A stretch of DNA of 64,000 nucleotides from JAZKAR01 sp040389065 (GCA_040389065.1 JAZKAR010000011.1:102705-166704), one strand, 5' to 3'. Positions 1 through 9,157 are shown, numbered from the stretch's first letter. Numbers and translations are program-made. The notes: generated from the sequence alone by a model not told the origin.

Positions 1-157
1 CTAAAGGCAAATCTGCCATTGCTGATAAATCATAAAAGTATCAAACTAAGTTTTAATTGAGTAACAGGTGTATTAGTCAATACAAATTTAGCTATATTTA
101 TTCAGGGCTGAATATTCTTTGCCTTCTCATAAACACTGTTGCACTTCAATGTTGAAA

Positions 158-466
158 CTACGTGAGCCTGCCACTCCCAATGATCTGCTTAAATAAAGGC
201 AGAAGCTCATTATACTTAACTAAAAACATATCATTGTCGCTATGTCTAGATGCCCGAGCACTCATAAAAAGCTCATTACGGAGATCTGTTAAGGACTCCC
301 GTCTCATGGCTTTGGCATTTTCTGCTGCAGCCTCAAAGGAGCCAAAATGTTTGTATCCATCAAAGCTCATGGCGAAGGCGAAGATGGCGCTTTCATTCGT
401 TGGGTGTGGCAACTGCTCTAGCGATAAGGTTGTATTTAGAATCAAGCTGCTCACTTTATTGCTCAC
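158..466 (-). CDS. Hypothetical protein, 102 aa
   Basis: I do not recognise this family. The product is soluble-looking, with no signal peptide or membrane segment. Its middle part is rich in Ala, Glu, Phe and Met, followed by a charged segment that looks helical. It opens with a GTG that directly follows an in-frame TAG, so no longer start exists, and no strong Shine-Dalgarno is visible. An overlapping plus-strand frame covers the same DNA, but its translation is rich in Ser, Leu and Lys and looks like a shadow. The minus-strand reading has ordinary protein composition and the same direction as the downstream-facing EamA gene. The coding call is moderate and the function is unknown. Confidence 0.55.
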   Translation of the reverse strand: MSNKVSSLILNTTLSLEQLPHPTNESAIFAFAMSFDGYKHFGSFEAAAENAKAMRRESLTDLRNELFMSARASRHSDNDMFLVKYNELLPLFKQIIGSGRLT

Positions 467-521
467 CTAACATAAAATATGCACATTAAATTTAACTCTA
501 GAAGTTAGCCAGGTTTTTAAC

Positions 522-1364
522 TCACCGAGTTTTCATCAAAATCACTCCTGCCATAATCATAACGACAGCAAAAAAACGCGCAATACCAAAACGTTCTTTT
601 AAAAAAAATGTGGCAATCGCCATGCCAAATAAAATAGAGGTTTCGCGTAAGCCTGCAACCAATGCTATGGGAGCTTTTGTCATGGCCCATAAAGCAAGGC
701 CATACGAGCACAAACTTAATGAGCCACTCATCAGCCCTTTCAACCATAGGCTAGGAGGAAGTTGTTTCATCTTCTGCGGTTGAACAAAAAAGCCTACACC
801 AATCATACCTAGACCATTTAACAAGAAAACCCACAAGATATAACTAAGCGTGTTGCCTGCAACTCTAACACCCATTCCATCTAGTAATGTATAGGCAGCG
901 ATAACAGTAGCGTTAAGTAACGCTAAAAAAACAACCGATTGTTGAATGCTCTTCTTAAATAAATTATCAATAAAAAGACAAATAATACCGCCACATATCA
1001 TAAGAATAGCCAGCCACCCCTGCTTGCTCAGTGTTTCGTCTAACAATAATGTAGTCGCAATAGCTGTAAATAAAGGGGCAGAGCCTCGCATTAAGGGGTA
1101 AGCGAAACTAAAGTCGCCTTTTTTATAAACACTGGCAAGCAAACAGTAATAAGCTACCTGCATAAAAATAGAAAAACCTAACCAAGGCCAACTAGCTGCT
1201 GCCGGAAAAGGTAAAAAAGGAATAATTAAAATCGAAACAACGGCAGCACCAACAGAAAGTAGAATAGTGTCTGTGAGCTTATCTAACCCTGATTTAATCA
1301 TGGCGTTCCATGATGCATGCATCATGGCAGCAAATAAAACAACTGACATGACAAAGATCGACAT
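522..1364 (-). CDS. EamA/DMT-family transporter
   Basis: This inner-membrane protein of the drug/metabolite transporter superfamily is 280 residues long with about ten hydrophobic segments. That matches the usual duplicated 5+5 EamA arrangement (roughly residues 1-135 and 145-280). Members export small metabolites or amino acids, but the substrate cannot be read from the sequence. The N-terminus begins directly with a membrane helix containing HASWNAMIKSG, which resembles EamA proteins near phosphonate or amino-acid loci, although no such genes are present here. It lies upstream of the exonuclease III gene's 3' end on the same strand with a 76-bp gap. The ATG start is the only reasonable one. 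Confidence 0.85.
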   Translation of the reverse strand: MSIFVMSVVLFAAMMHASWNAMIKSGLDKLTDTILLSVGAAVVSILIIPFLPFPAAASWPWLGFSIFMQVAYYCLLASVYKKGDFSFAYPLMRGSAPLFTAIATTLLLDETLSKQGWLAILMICGGIICLFIDNLFKKSIQQSVVFLALLNATVIAAYTLLDGMGVRVAGNTLSYILWVFLLNGLGMIGVGFFVQPQKMKQLPPSLWLKGLMSGSLSLCSYGLALWAMTKAPIALVAGLRETSILFGMAIATFFLKERFGIARFFAVVMIMAGVILMKTR

Positions 1365-1440
1365 ACGTTTCTTTCTACAGGTGTTGGGTGAATACGCTAG
1401 ATGACATGATGCGTCTTTGTCTTAGCCTATCTAGACTATA

Positions 1441-2220
1441 TTAGCTTAGTTCTAAAATAATAGGCGTATGATCAGAAGGGCGCTCTAATGCGCGAGGTGA
1501 GGGGTCAATCCAACATCGTAAAGCAGAGGCTTTAAGCGATTCTGAAATGAGAATATGATCAATTCTTAACCCTTGATTTCGACGAAAACCGCCTTGGCGG
1601 TAATCCCACCAGGTATAGCTCTTCTCAGGCTGTTCAAAGAGTCTGAAGCTATCGTGCAACCCGCAGGCTAACAGAGATTGAAAGGCGGCACGTTCAGGAG
1701 GCGAACATAAGATACCTTCTCCCCAGGCAACCGGGTCATATACATCAGCATCGGCTGGAGCGATATTAAAATCGCCGACGATAATTAATTTATCATTTTT
1801 AGCCAACGTATTTTTTATATGTTGTTGCGCGGCATTTAGCCATTCTAATTTATAGAGATACTTCTCACTCCCAACTGCTTGCCCGTTAGGTACATACCAA
1901 TCCATTAAAGTAATACCATTGAGCTGAATACCGATGGCACGCGCTTGAGGATCAATCCACCCTTCAAACCCAATTTCTTCTTGAGAAAAAACACGTTCGT
2001 GAGATTCATTTTTAACTAACCAGGCGACCCCGTTGTAAGTTTTCTGACCCATCACTGCACAGTGATAACCAATAGCTTCAAAAGCGGCATGAGGAAATAC
2101 CGGTGTATCCATTTTAAGCTCTTGTAAACCCAAAGCGTCAGGCTGTTGCTGTGTTAACCAATCGAGAACATGGGGAAGGCGTACTTTAAGGGAATTTACA
2201 TTCCAGGAAGCTATTTTCAC
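1441..2220 (-). CDS. xth: Exodeoxyribonuclease III
   Basis: AP endonuclease and 3'-5' exonuclease of base-excision repair, from the Mg-dependent endonuclease/exonuclease/phosphatase fold. At 259 residues it has family-typical length. Visible catalytic features are N7 in SWNVNS, E34 in LQELK, the VGDFNIAP segment with its Asp and Asn, and the C-terminal RPSDHTPI with D250 and H251. The start is fixed by the conserved MKIASWNVN opening. It reads on the minus strand, between the metK 3' end and the EamA gene, and appears to be its own unit. Confidence 0.96.
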   Translation of the reverse strand: MKIASWNVNSLKVRLPHVLDWLTQQQPDALGLQELKMDTPVFPHAAFEAIGYHCAVMGQKTYNGVAWLVKNESHERVFSQEEIGFEGWIDPQARAIGIQLNGITLMDWYVPNGQAVGSEKYLYKLEWLNAAQQHIKNTLAKNDKLIIVGDFNIAPADADVYDPVAWGEGILCSPPERAAFQSLLACGLHDSFRLFEQPEKSYTWWDYRQGGFRRNQGLRIDHILISESLKASALRCWIDPSPRALERPSDHTPIILELS

Positions 2221-2409
2221 AAATCAATCCCAGTTATTAATCAAGAAAAACGAAAGAGATAAGGCTTACATCCGGTTTTTTCAGCAAAATATGGCATACA
2301 GTATGTAGCAAAACGACAGTAAAACAACAAGAAACCTTAACAGTGCGAGAGCAATTATTGGCATGAAGGTATTTATTATTCTACTAAGAGACCAATTAAA
2401 AGTGTTTTT

Positions 2410-2451
2410 ACAGCCTGAAATGTATCTATGTCTATACTTTTTTCAGGCTGT
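2410..2451 (-). terminator. Hairpin behind metK
   Basis: A perfect 11-bp inverted repeat (ACAGCCTGAAA and its complement) with a 20-nt loop begins 7 nt past the metK stop codon. No U-tract follows on the minus strand, so it could be an atypical terminator or an mRNA 3'-end stabiliser. Confidence 0.55.
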
Positions 2452-2457
2452 CTTGGC

Positions 2458-3618
2458 CTAACTGAGCTCAGCTTGTAAGGCAGCTACTTTATCAAGCGCT
2501 TCCCAGCTAAATTCAGGCTCGTCGCGCCCAAAATGACCGTAAGCCGATGTTTTACTATAAATAGGGCGTAGAAGATTCAGTTCTTGAATAATACCTTTAG
2601 GGCGTAAATCAAAATGTTTTTCTACTAATTGCGCTAATTTTTCATCAGGCACTTTGCCTGTACCAAAACTTTGCACAGCCACAGAAACAGGGCGAGCAAC
2701 ACCAATAGCATACGACACTTGAACTTGGCAGCGTTTAGCAAGCCCAGCTGCTACGATATTTTTAGCAACATGGCGTGCGGCATAAGCGGCTGAACGATCA
2801 ACCTTAGAAGGGTCTTTTCCAGAGAACGCTCCTCCACCATGAGGTGCTGTACCGCCGTAGCTATCAACAATAATTTTACGGCCTGTTAGGCCACAATCAC
2901 CTTGAGGGCCGCCAATCACAAAGCGGCCTGTAGGGTTAATTAAATAGCGAATATTTTTGCTGATTAAATGACTAGGTAAAACAGGTTTAATAATTTCTTC
3001 GATAACTGCTTCTTCAATGGCACTATGCGAAATATCGGGATCATGCTGTGTAGAAAGAACGATGGTTTCGATAGAAACAGGTTGGTTATTTTCATAGCGA
3101 ACGGTAATTTGAGACTTAGCATCAGGGCGTAACCATGGCAGACGACCATCTTTGCGCAATTCAGCTTGCCGTTGCATTAGGCGGTGAGCGTAGTAAATCG
3201 GTAACGGCATTAAGGCAGGGGTTTCATCGCTGGCATACCCAAACATTAAGCCTTGATCTCCAGCGCCTTGTTCTAAATCACGGCCCTCACCCTCGTTAAC
3301 GCCTTGAGCAATGTCGGGCGATTGCTTATTGTAAGCATTTAAAACGGCACAGCTTTTATAATCAAATCCTAAATCAGTATTATCGTAACCAATTTTTTTT
3401 ATCGTTTGGCGCGTAATCGCTGCATAATCAATGTTGGCATGGGTGGTGATTTCTCCTGCAAGAACCACTAGGCCTGTACTCACTAGTGTTTCGGCAGCCA
3501 CGCGTCCTTTGCTATCTTCAGCTAGAATGGCATCTAGAATGGCATCTGAAATTTGATCGGCAACTTTATCGGGATGCCCTTCAGATACCGATTCAGATGT
3601 AAACAAAAAATCACTCAT
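2458..3618 (-). CDS. metK: S-adenosylmethionine synthase
   Basis: Makes S-adenosylmethionine from methionine and ATP in the cytosol. The 386-residue product carries the hallmark opening FTSESVSEGHPDKVADQISD, the GAGDQG hexapeptide and the glycine-rich HGGGAFSGKDPSKVD loop. I place the start at 3618 (MSDFLF...), because a GGAGAAG ribosome site sits just upstream and family members begin at this point. An in-frame ATG at 3642 would add eight non-conserved residues. The start is only 18 bp from that of the divergent acyltransferase gene, so its promoter must overlap that gene's coding DNA. No SAM or SAH riboswitch is evident, as there is no leader space for one. Confidence 0.97.
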   Translation of the reverse strand: MSDFLFTSESVSEGHPDKVADQISDAILDAILAEDSKGRVAAETLVSTGLVVLAGEITTHANIDYAAITRQTIKKIGYDNTDLGFDYKSCAVLNAYNKQSPDIAQGVNEGEGRDLEQGAGDQGLMFGYASDETPALMPLPIYYAHRLMQRQAELRKDGRLPWLRPDAKSQITVRYENNQPVSIETIVLSTQHDPDISHSAIEEAVIEEIIKPVLPSHLISKNIRYLINPTGRFVIGGPQGDCGLTGRKIIVDSYGGTAPHGGGAFSGKDPSKVDRSAAYAARHVAKNIVAAGLAKRCQVQVSYAIGVARPVSVAVQSFGTGKVPDEKLAQLVEKHFDLRPKGIIQELNLLRPIYSKTSAYGHFGRDEPEFSWEALDKVAALQAELS

Positions 3619-3636
3619 TTTCTTCTCCATAGGTCT

Positions 3637-4542
3637 ATGCACATTAAGCCTCTACTATCCTGCTGGCATAAAACCATTCATCAAATACACCGGATTCCCT
3701 GTTTAATCAGTTATGTCCTGGGCGGTATGTTAGGTTTTTTAGTGGCGTTACTGCGTCGTGAACTGCGCCAACGCGCTGAACTGAATGTAGCACAAAGTGG
3801 ATGTCTCGGCATCTCTGACAGCGTTGCGCCTTATAAAATTTCTGCCTATCGTATTCTATTTAATGCAGGAGTCGTCACGTTTGATACATTATTGCTATGG
3901 TTTTTTCCCTGGAAGTGGTGTAAAGATTGGGTAACTGACATTCAAGGATGGGAAAGTGTGCAAGCTGCACGGCAAGCCGCCCCTCAACGAGGAATTCTTT
4001 TTTTAACACCGCATTTAGGGTGTTTTGAAATGGCTGCGGCGTGGGTAGGGCACCAGCAGCCCTTAACCTCTATGTATCGAGCGCCACGTCAACGCTGGCT
4101 TGATACCTTAATGAAAAAGGGCCGCCAACAAGGAAAGAACACGCTAGTTCCAGCAGATCTTAAAGGTGTACGTGCGTTATTAAAGGTTCTTAAACGAGGT
4201 GGAGATGTTGGTTTATTGCCTGATCAAGTGCCTCGCCAGGGTGAGGGCATGTGGGCATCGTTCTTTGGCAGACCTGCTTACACTGCGACGTTAGCCGCGA
4301 GGTTGCGTCAAGTGACTCAAGCGCATTGTGTAATGGTGATTGCAGAGCGTTTGCCTGGTGGTAAAGGTATTTGTTTACATTTTGAGCTATTAGCAGAAAC
4401 CGCTAAGGAAAGTTCTTTAGAAAGTGCTGTACAAGAAATTAACCAGCATGTTGAAGCCGCTATTCGCCGTTTTCCTGAACAATATTTGTGGGGCTATAAC
4501 CGCTATAAAAGACCTGCAGGCGTTGAATTGCCTAAAAATTAA
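3637..4542 (+). CDS. Lipid A biosynthesis (Kdo2-lipid IVA) acyltransferase
   Basis: LpxL/HtrB-type acyltransferase that adds a secondary acyl chain to lipid A at the inner membrane. From the chosen start the product has 301 residues. An N-terminal hydrophobic anchor spans about residues 20-40. The family catalytic pair appears as H126 and E131 in TPHLGCFE, followed later by LLPDQVPRQGEG and the conserved C-terminal PEQYLWGYNRYK. The reading frame is open further upstream, into metK, but those residues are antisense to metK. The ATG at 3637 has only a weak AGG upstream. The divergent metK neighbour is the arrangement known from betaproteobacteria. LpxL versus LpxM cannot be decided from sequence alone. 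Confidence 0.9.
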   Translation: MHIKPLLSCWHKTIHQIHRIPCLISYVLGGMLGFLVALLRRELRQRAELNVAQSGCLGISDSVAPYKISAYRILFNAGVVTFDTLLLWFFPWKWCKDWVTDIQGWESVQAARQAAPQRGILFLTPHLGCFEMAAAWVGHQQPLTSMYRAPRQRWLDTLMKKGRQQGKNTLVPADLKGVRALLKVLKRGGDVGLLPDQVPRQGEGMWASFFGRPAYTATLAARLRQVTQAHCVMVIAERLPGGKGICLHFELLAETAKESSLESAVQEINQHVEAAIRRFPEQYLWGYNRYKRPAGVELPKN

Positions 4543-4676
4543 TAATCATTTCAATCGCCAGATGAATCGTTACTTTGAGATAACCTATTTTTAATAGTTA
4601 GCGCTTAGTTATTTCTATAAAAATAATATATATCATAAATAAAAATTTTCTGTGATGGAAATGAATTAGCTGTACC

Positions 4677-4707
4677 GTTCAAACATTCAAACATTCAAAC
4701 ATTCAAA
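4677..4707. repeat. Short tandem repeat, 8-bp unit
   Basis: Direct repetition of ATTCAAAC about three times, with a partial unit at each side. It lies in non-coding DNA 135 bp past the acyltransferase stop. Confidence 0.85.
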
Positions 4708-4737
4708 AATAATATTAAGTTTCCTAGCGTAAATAAT

Positions 4738-4782
4738 CAAGTTTTATTCTATATAAACACTGCTTGTTTTAGATAAAACTTG
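4738..4782 (+). terminator. AT-rich hairpin with T-run
   Basis: CAAGTTTTAT pairs perfectly with ATAAAACTTG across a 25-nt loop, and TTTTT follows directly. The stem is AT-rich and the loop is long, so terminator strength is uncertain. Confidence 0.35.
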
Positions 4783-5365
4783 TTTTTACAGGCATACGCT
4801 TATTGTTTTTATAAAGCGTTAAGATGTTAAAGACAGGCAATAATTAAGGCTAGATCATAGTTCTAACAAATAAGAAAGTGATTATTTAATTGAACTAATA
4901 GCTATTAATGGAGCCTTTAGATCATTGTTGGAATCATCTAAACATTATTTTCTTGCCGAGATAAATGCTATTAATTTAATTAAATATATGATTTGTTTGA
5001 TATAAGTGGCAATTAAAGTGGGCGGATAAAACTTTAATCAAAAACGATGTATCTATCGGAAAAAAAGTGCTTTAGAAAATAGGGGTTTACGCCGTATTAG
5101 CTGCTGAGTGTAACGTAAATATAAATTTAAAAAATACCCATGAGCTAAATAGGTGAGGTACGCTTGATTTGAATCTTACAAGAAGTTTTAGATGCTACAC
5201 TTTATCTTAATTATTTTCGTCATTCTAATTCTTCTGCTGAAATGCAATATTCATACAAGAAGAGGGTAAGAGGATTAATTCTGATAAGAGGTATAAGATT
5301 AAGATTTGAAAAAAGCAGATATTAGCTAAATCGTTTGGGTATCACCAACTTTTACGAGGAATGAT

Positions 5366-5551
5366 ATGAACCAAAGAGATTTGCATAGTTCTGAGTTAAG
5401 TTTTTATTTAGATGATTCAGTATGGCTTTCACCCTTGGGAGGAAGTTGCCCTTTTTATAATGCGTTGCCCGCTGAGTCAGTTGAGTATTTTAATCATCCT
5501 TGGTTGCCTGATGCTTTTTGGCATGAATGTGGATTTCAAGGAATTTCGTAA
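5366..5551 (+). CDS. Small orphan protein, 61 aa
   Basis: No family is recognised. The gene has a good ribosome site (ACGAGGAATGAT before the ATG), and a 43-nt hairpin lies 27 nt past its stop, so it looks like a complete small transcription unit. The product is acidic and rich in aromatic residues. It has three Trp, several Phe and Tyr, two Cys and a C-terminal part with Trp, His and Cys (FWHECGFQG). There is no signal peptide or membrane segment. It stands alone in a 1.5-kb AT-rich stretch between the lipid A gene and ispH. Confidence 0.6.
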   Translation: MNQRDLHSSELSFYLDDSVWLSPLGGSCPFYNALPAESVEYFNHPWLPDAFWHECGFQGIS

Positions 5552-5578
5552 TGTACGGTCAAGTATCCTAGTAAAGTT

Positions 5579-5621
5579 ATAGTGTGCTTATCTTCATTGT
5601 AAATGATAATAAGCACACTAT
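5579..5621 (+). terminator. Long hairpin after the 61-aa gene
   Basis: A perfect 12-bp inverted repeat (ATAGTGTGCTTA and its complement) encloses 19 nt. That loop contains a second small inverted repeat (TCATT/AATGA), giving a near-continuous stem. No T-run follows. Likely a terminator or an RNA-stabilising element for the upstream small gene. Confidence 0.5.
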
Positions 5622-6090
5622 CGTGAATATATAATCATAAAAATATTAAGTTGCATAATAAAAAATTAATAACACATATAAATAATGCTTAAATTTAATA
5701 ATAATAGAAGCTACTTACGTGAATTTTCTCGGTGTGTTGCCGTACTCGATGTACTGTTGGCGTTGCTATGCGGAGCATCCCATCCTTTGATGGATTCTAA
5801 CTGCGCATCTTCTAAATAAAATATTTAATAATGATTAATCACTTTTTTTATTTTAAGAAGAGACATATATAATTTGATGGTTTTATAGCCCTTTTTTATT
5901 CATAGTTTCCTTAATTTTCTTACTGCTGTGGTAAACTTGTGCTTAGTTTTAGCGTGCGATTCACTAAAAATCCTGAATGCTAAAAGTCTGTGAGATATGT
6001 TCTGATGCGTTGTAAAGCTGCCAGATACTCATTATTCGTACAGATGATGATTAGGCTTTTAGAAAAGCGGGTCAATAAAAGAGGTGGCAA
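5622..6090. other. Intergenic region upstream of ispH
   Basis: No open reading frame is supported. It holds one copy of the dispersed palindromic repeat (5706-5813). A TATAAT hexamer at 5868-5873 has no recognisable -35, so the ispH promoter is not assigned. Confidence 0.5.
5706..5813 (+). repeat. Dispersed palindromic repeat, copy 1
   Basis: Left arm AGAAGCTACTTACG and right arm ending CTGCGCATCTTCT are imperfect inverted copies. The core GCCGTACTCGATGTACTG followed by GCGTTGCTATGCGGAGCATCC matches the core of the other copies in this window. It sits between the 61-aa gene and ispH, both on the plus strand. Confidence 0.8.
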
Positions 6091-7029
6091 ATGGATGTGG
6101 TTTTGGCAAATCCGCGAGGATTTTGTGCAGGGGTTGATCGAGCGATAGAAATTGTAAATCGGGCGCTAGAACAATTTGGTGCGCCAATTTATGTGCGGCA
6201 TGAGGTTGTGCATAACACCCATGTTGTGAATGAGCTCAAACAGAAAGGTGCAATTTTTATAGAAGAATTGCAGGAAGTGCCAGAAGGAAGCATCTTAATT
6301 TTTAGTGCTCATGGTGTTTCTCAAGCTGTTCGTGAAGAAGCCACTGCACGAGGATTTAAAATATTTGATGCAACGTGCCCGCTCGTGACCAAAGTACATC
6401 TAGAAGTTACCAAACTGCATGCTGAAGGTAACGAAATTATTATGATTGGTCATAAAGGACACCCTGAGGTAGAAGGTACAATGGGGCAAGTTGCTTTTGG
6501 TATTTTATTGGTAGAAACAGTTGAGGATGTAGCTACGCTGAATATAAAAAATCCTGATCAAGTGGCATATGTTACACAGACCACTCTCTCTATGGATGAT
6601 GCTGCAACAATTATTGAGGCCTTGCGGAAGCGTTTTCCTTCCATTCATGGCCCTAAAAAAGATGATATTTGCTATGCCACCCAAAATCGTCAAGATGCTG
6701 TCAAGTTTATTGCGCCCCAATGTGATGTATTAATTGTCATTGGTTCCCCTTCAAGTTCTAACTCGAATCGCCTAAGGGAAGTGGCTGAACAACGAGGCAC
6801 TCCTGCATATCGAATTGATCATCCTGATCAGTTAAAGTCAGAATGGCTAGCGGGTAAAAAGCGTATTGGGGTAACGGCTGGTGCTTCAGCACCTGATATT
6901 TTGGTACAACAAGTGGTTGAGCGTCTTAAAGCGATGGGTGCTGCAAAAGTTCAGGAAATGGAAGGAATTGAAGAAAATGTTATTTTCTCTTTACCTAAAG
7001 AGCTTAGAGACAGCAAAAGCCGAGGATGA
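6091..7029 (+). CDS. ispH: 4-hydroxy-3-methylbut-2-enyl diphosphate reductase
   Basis: Last enzyme of the non-mevalonate isoprenoid pathway. It reduces HMBPP to IPP and DMAPP with a [4Fe-4S] cluster. The 312-residue product has the three cluster cysteines C12 (RGFCAGVDRA), C96 (FDATCPLVTK) and C194 (DDICYATQNRQ), plus the substrate-binding H41, H74, H124 and E126. The start follows a good GAGGTGG ribosome site. It is followed by yciO on the same strand after 143 bp of direct-repeat-like DNA (units like GGGTATAAG), so co-transcription is possible but unproven. Confidence 0.97.
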   Translation: MDVVLANPRGFCAGVDRAIEIVNRALEQFGAPIYVRHEVVHNTHVVNELKQKGAIFIEELQEVPEGSILIFSAHGVSQAVREEATARGFKIFDATCPLVTKVHLEVTKLHAEGNEIIMIGHKGHPEVEGTMGQVAFGILLVETVEDVATLNIKNPDQVAYVTQTTLSMDDAATIIEALRKRFPSIHGPKKDDICYATQNRQDAVKFIAPQCDVLIVIGSPSSSNSNRLREVAEQRGTPAYRIDHPDQLKSEWLAGKKRIGVTAGASAPDILVQQVVERLKAMGAAKVQEMEGIEENVIFSLPKELRDSKSRG

Positions 7030-7172
7030 CATTATTAACGCGCTTCTGCGGGTATACGGCGGGTATAAGTAAGTATAAGCGGGTAAAAGTGTAAGTTAAA
7101 GCGTCCCTGCGCGTATAAGAACATCTACGTATGAAATGATAAACAGTTAAGGAGTGAAAGGTTACACATAGC

Positions 7173-7793
7173 ATGACACAGCTTATTTGGATACATCCTG
7201 ACGATCCGCAGCCCCGCTTACTCAAGCAGGCTGTAGAGCGAATTAAAAAGGGAGAAATAATTGCTTACCCTACCGATGCCGGTTATGCCTTAGGATGTGC
7301 TTTAGGATATCCTGATGCTGTTCAGCAGATACGTGATATTCGCCAGTTAGATGATAAGCATTACTTTACTTTATTGTGTCGTGATATGGCTGAGTTAGGG
7401 CAATATGCACTGATGGATAACCAGTCTTTTCGAACAGTAAAGCGCCTGACTCCAGGGGCATATACCTTCATTTTGCCTGCAACTCGTGAAGTTCCAAAGA
7501 AATTACAGCATCCTAAACGCCAGACGATAGGTGCTAGAATTTCTAACCATACGTTAATACAAGGGTTGTTAAGTTATCTTGAGGCACCTTTATTAAGTAC
7601 TACATTGCGTTTGCCTGGTGAGGAAGAAGCAGAAACAGAAGGTTGGATCATTCAAGAAAAGTTGGATGGCAGAATTGCAATCGTTCTTGATGATGGAAGC
7701 GCAACCGATACAACGCCAACCACTGTTATTGATTGCTGTGTGAATCCACCTACTGTGGTGCGTCTTGGAAAAGGGCCTGTGGATATTCTGTAG
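7173..7793 (+). CDS. yciO: YciO-type Sua5/YrdC domain protein
   Basis: A 206-residue member of the Sua5/YrdC/YciO family, whose members bind ATP and threonine-derived substrates. TsaC/Sua5 make threonylcarbamoyl-AMP for the t6A tRNA modification, while the role of the YciO branch is less settled. The opening (IHPDDPQ), YPTDAGYALGC and the TTVIDC segment near the C-terminus match YciO rather than TsaC. The predicted start agrees with YciO proteins, although the nearest AAGG is about 10 nt upstream. It lies 59 bp before trpS on the same strand. Confidence 0.9.
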   Translation: MTQLIWIHPDDPQPRLLKQAVERIKKGEIIAYPTDAGYALGCALGYPDAVQQIRDIRQLDDKHYFTLLCRDMAELGQYALMDNQSFRTVKRLTPGAYTFILPATREVPKKLQHPKRQTIGARISNHTLIQGLLSYLEAPLLSTTLRLPGEEEAETEGWIIQEKLDGRIAIVLDDGSATDTTPTTVIDCCVNPPTVVRLGKGPVDIL

Positions 7794-7852
7794 AGTGCTT
7801 CTGGAAACTTCTAACTTTTTAAAATAATTTATTATTCTGATTAAGGTATTAA

Positions 7853-9055
7853 ATGTTTGCTGATCGCGTCTTATCTGGTATGCGGCCGTCGGGCCGATTA
7901 CATATAGGTCATTATCATGGCGCTCTTAAAAACTGGACTAGGTTACAGCAAGAGCATGAGTGCCTGTTTTTTGTCGCAGATTGGCATGCCCTAACTACAC
8001 ACTATGAAACGCCTGAAATTATTGAGGCAAGTGTTTGGGATATGATTATTGATTGGTTGGCAGCAGGTATAGACCCTTCACAAGCAACCATATTTATACA
8101 ATCTCGAGTACCTGAGCATGCTGAGCTTACGTTATTGCTAGGAATGATTACTTCGTTAGGATGGCTAGAACGTGTGCCGACCTATAAAGATCAACAGCAA
8201 AAAATTAAAGATCGTGATTTATCAACTATTGGCTTTTTGGGTTACCCCTTAATGCAGGCTGCAGATATTCTTATCTATCGTTCTGCATGGGTTCCTGTTG
8301 GTGAAGATCAGGTATCGCATCTTGAGTTAACACGTGAAGTGGCACGCCGTTTTAATCATATTTATGGTCGTGAGCCAGGGTTCGCTGAAAAAGCTGAGGC
8401 AGCAGTTAAGAAGCTAGGGGGTAAACGTGCAAAATGTTATGAAGATTTACGAACACGTTACCAAGAGCAGGGAGATTGCGAAGCATTAGAAGCAGGGCGT
8501 GCATTAATTGATGAAAGCCAGCATTTAAGCATGGCTGATCGCGAGCGTTTATTTGGGTATCTTGAAGGCCAAAGCAAAATGATTTTGCCTGAGCCTCAAG
8601 CGCTTTTAACGGATACACCTAAAATGCCAGGGTTAGACGGTCAGAAAATGTCTAAGTCTTACAACAATACAATTTTATTGCGTGAAGATAAAGATGTACT
8701 CACCCATAAAATCAAACGTATGCCGACTGATCCTGCGCGTGTTCGTAAAACAGATGTAGGGGAGCCTACCCGTTGCCCTGTATATGCTCTGCATGAAGTG
8801 TATAGTAATCAAGATGTGAAAGAGTGGGTGCAACGAGGATGCCGTACAGCAGGCATAGGGTGTCTTGAATGTAAACAGCCGTTAATTGATTCGATTATTC
8901 GTGAACAAGAGCCGATGTATGAGCGGGCACAACCTTACCTTGATGATCCTGTTCTAGTTCGCAATATTGTTGCTGATGGTTGCGAGCATGCTCGTAAAAT
9001 GGCGCAAGAAACGATGCGTGATGTAAGAGAGGCAATGGGTTTAGGCTACAGCTAA
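7853..9055 (+). CDS. trpS: Tryptophanyl-tRNA synthetase
   Basis: Class I aminoacyl-tRNA synthetase that charges tRNA-Trp. The HIGH-type motif is LHIGHYHG at residues 16-23, and KMSKS is at about 265-269. At 400 residues it is longer than the common form of about 330. The extra part lies between about residues 180 and 245 and is consistent with the longer betaproteobacterial type. The start is the first ATG before the conserved SGMRPSGRLH. It may be co-transcribed with yciO upstream. A 102-bp gap separates it from the lipoprotein gene. Confidence 0.96.
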   Translation: MFADRVLSGMRPSGRLHIGHYHGALKNWTRLQQEHECLFFVADWHALTTHYETPEIIEASVWDMIIDWLAAGIDPSQATIFIQSRVPEHAELTLLLGMITSLGWLERVPTYKDQQQKIKDRDLSTIGFLGYPLMQAADILIYRSAWVPVGEDQVSHLELTREVARRFNHIYGREPGFAEKAEAAVKKLGGKRAKCYEDLRTRYQEQGDCEALEAGRALIDESQHLSMADRERLFGYLEGQSKMILPEPQALLTDTPKMPGLDGQKMSKSYNNTILLREDKDVLTHKIKRMPTDPARVRKTDVGEPTRCPVYALHEVYSNQDVKEWVQRGCRTAGIGCLECKQPLIDSIIREQEPMYERAQPYLDDPVLVRNIVADGCEHARKMAQETMRDVREAMGLGYS

Positions 9056-9157
9056 GTATAGATAAGTAGCAGTTACAGTAGTTAAATAAGGCACTTATAC
9101 CATCACTAGCTAACATACGGTGCCCGCTACCTTTTATAGTATATAAGGAGAGGGCGC

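Larger units (their letters stand above)
4543..5365. other. Gene-poor AT-rich intergenic region
   Basis: About 820 bp with stops in all frames and no gene I can support. It holds a short tandem repeat near 4677-4707 (8-bp unit ATTCAAAC, about three copies). It also holds an AT-rich hairpin at 4738-4782 (CAAGTTTTAT and its complement) followed by TTTTT, which could end transcripts from the acyltransferase gene about 200 bp upstream. Confidence 0.6.

Noticed and set aside
162..470. Plus-strand frame of 102 codons
   Set aside because: It lies exactly over the minus-strand gene, and its translation has shadow-like Ser/Leu/Lys composition.
3553..3636. Longer N-terminus for the lipid A acyltransferase
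   Set aside because: The extra codons are antisense to the conserved metK start region.
3600..3640. SAM or SAH riboswitch for metK
   Set aside because: There is no leader space between the divergent start codons for such a structure.
3619..3642. Longer MetK start with eight extra residues
   Set aside because: The ribosome site GGAGAAG lies inside that extension and the family begins at the later ATG.
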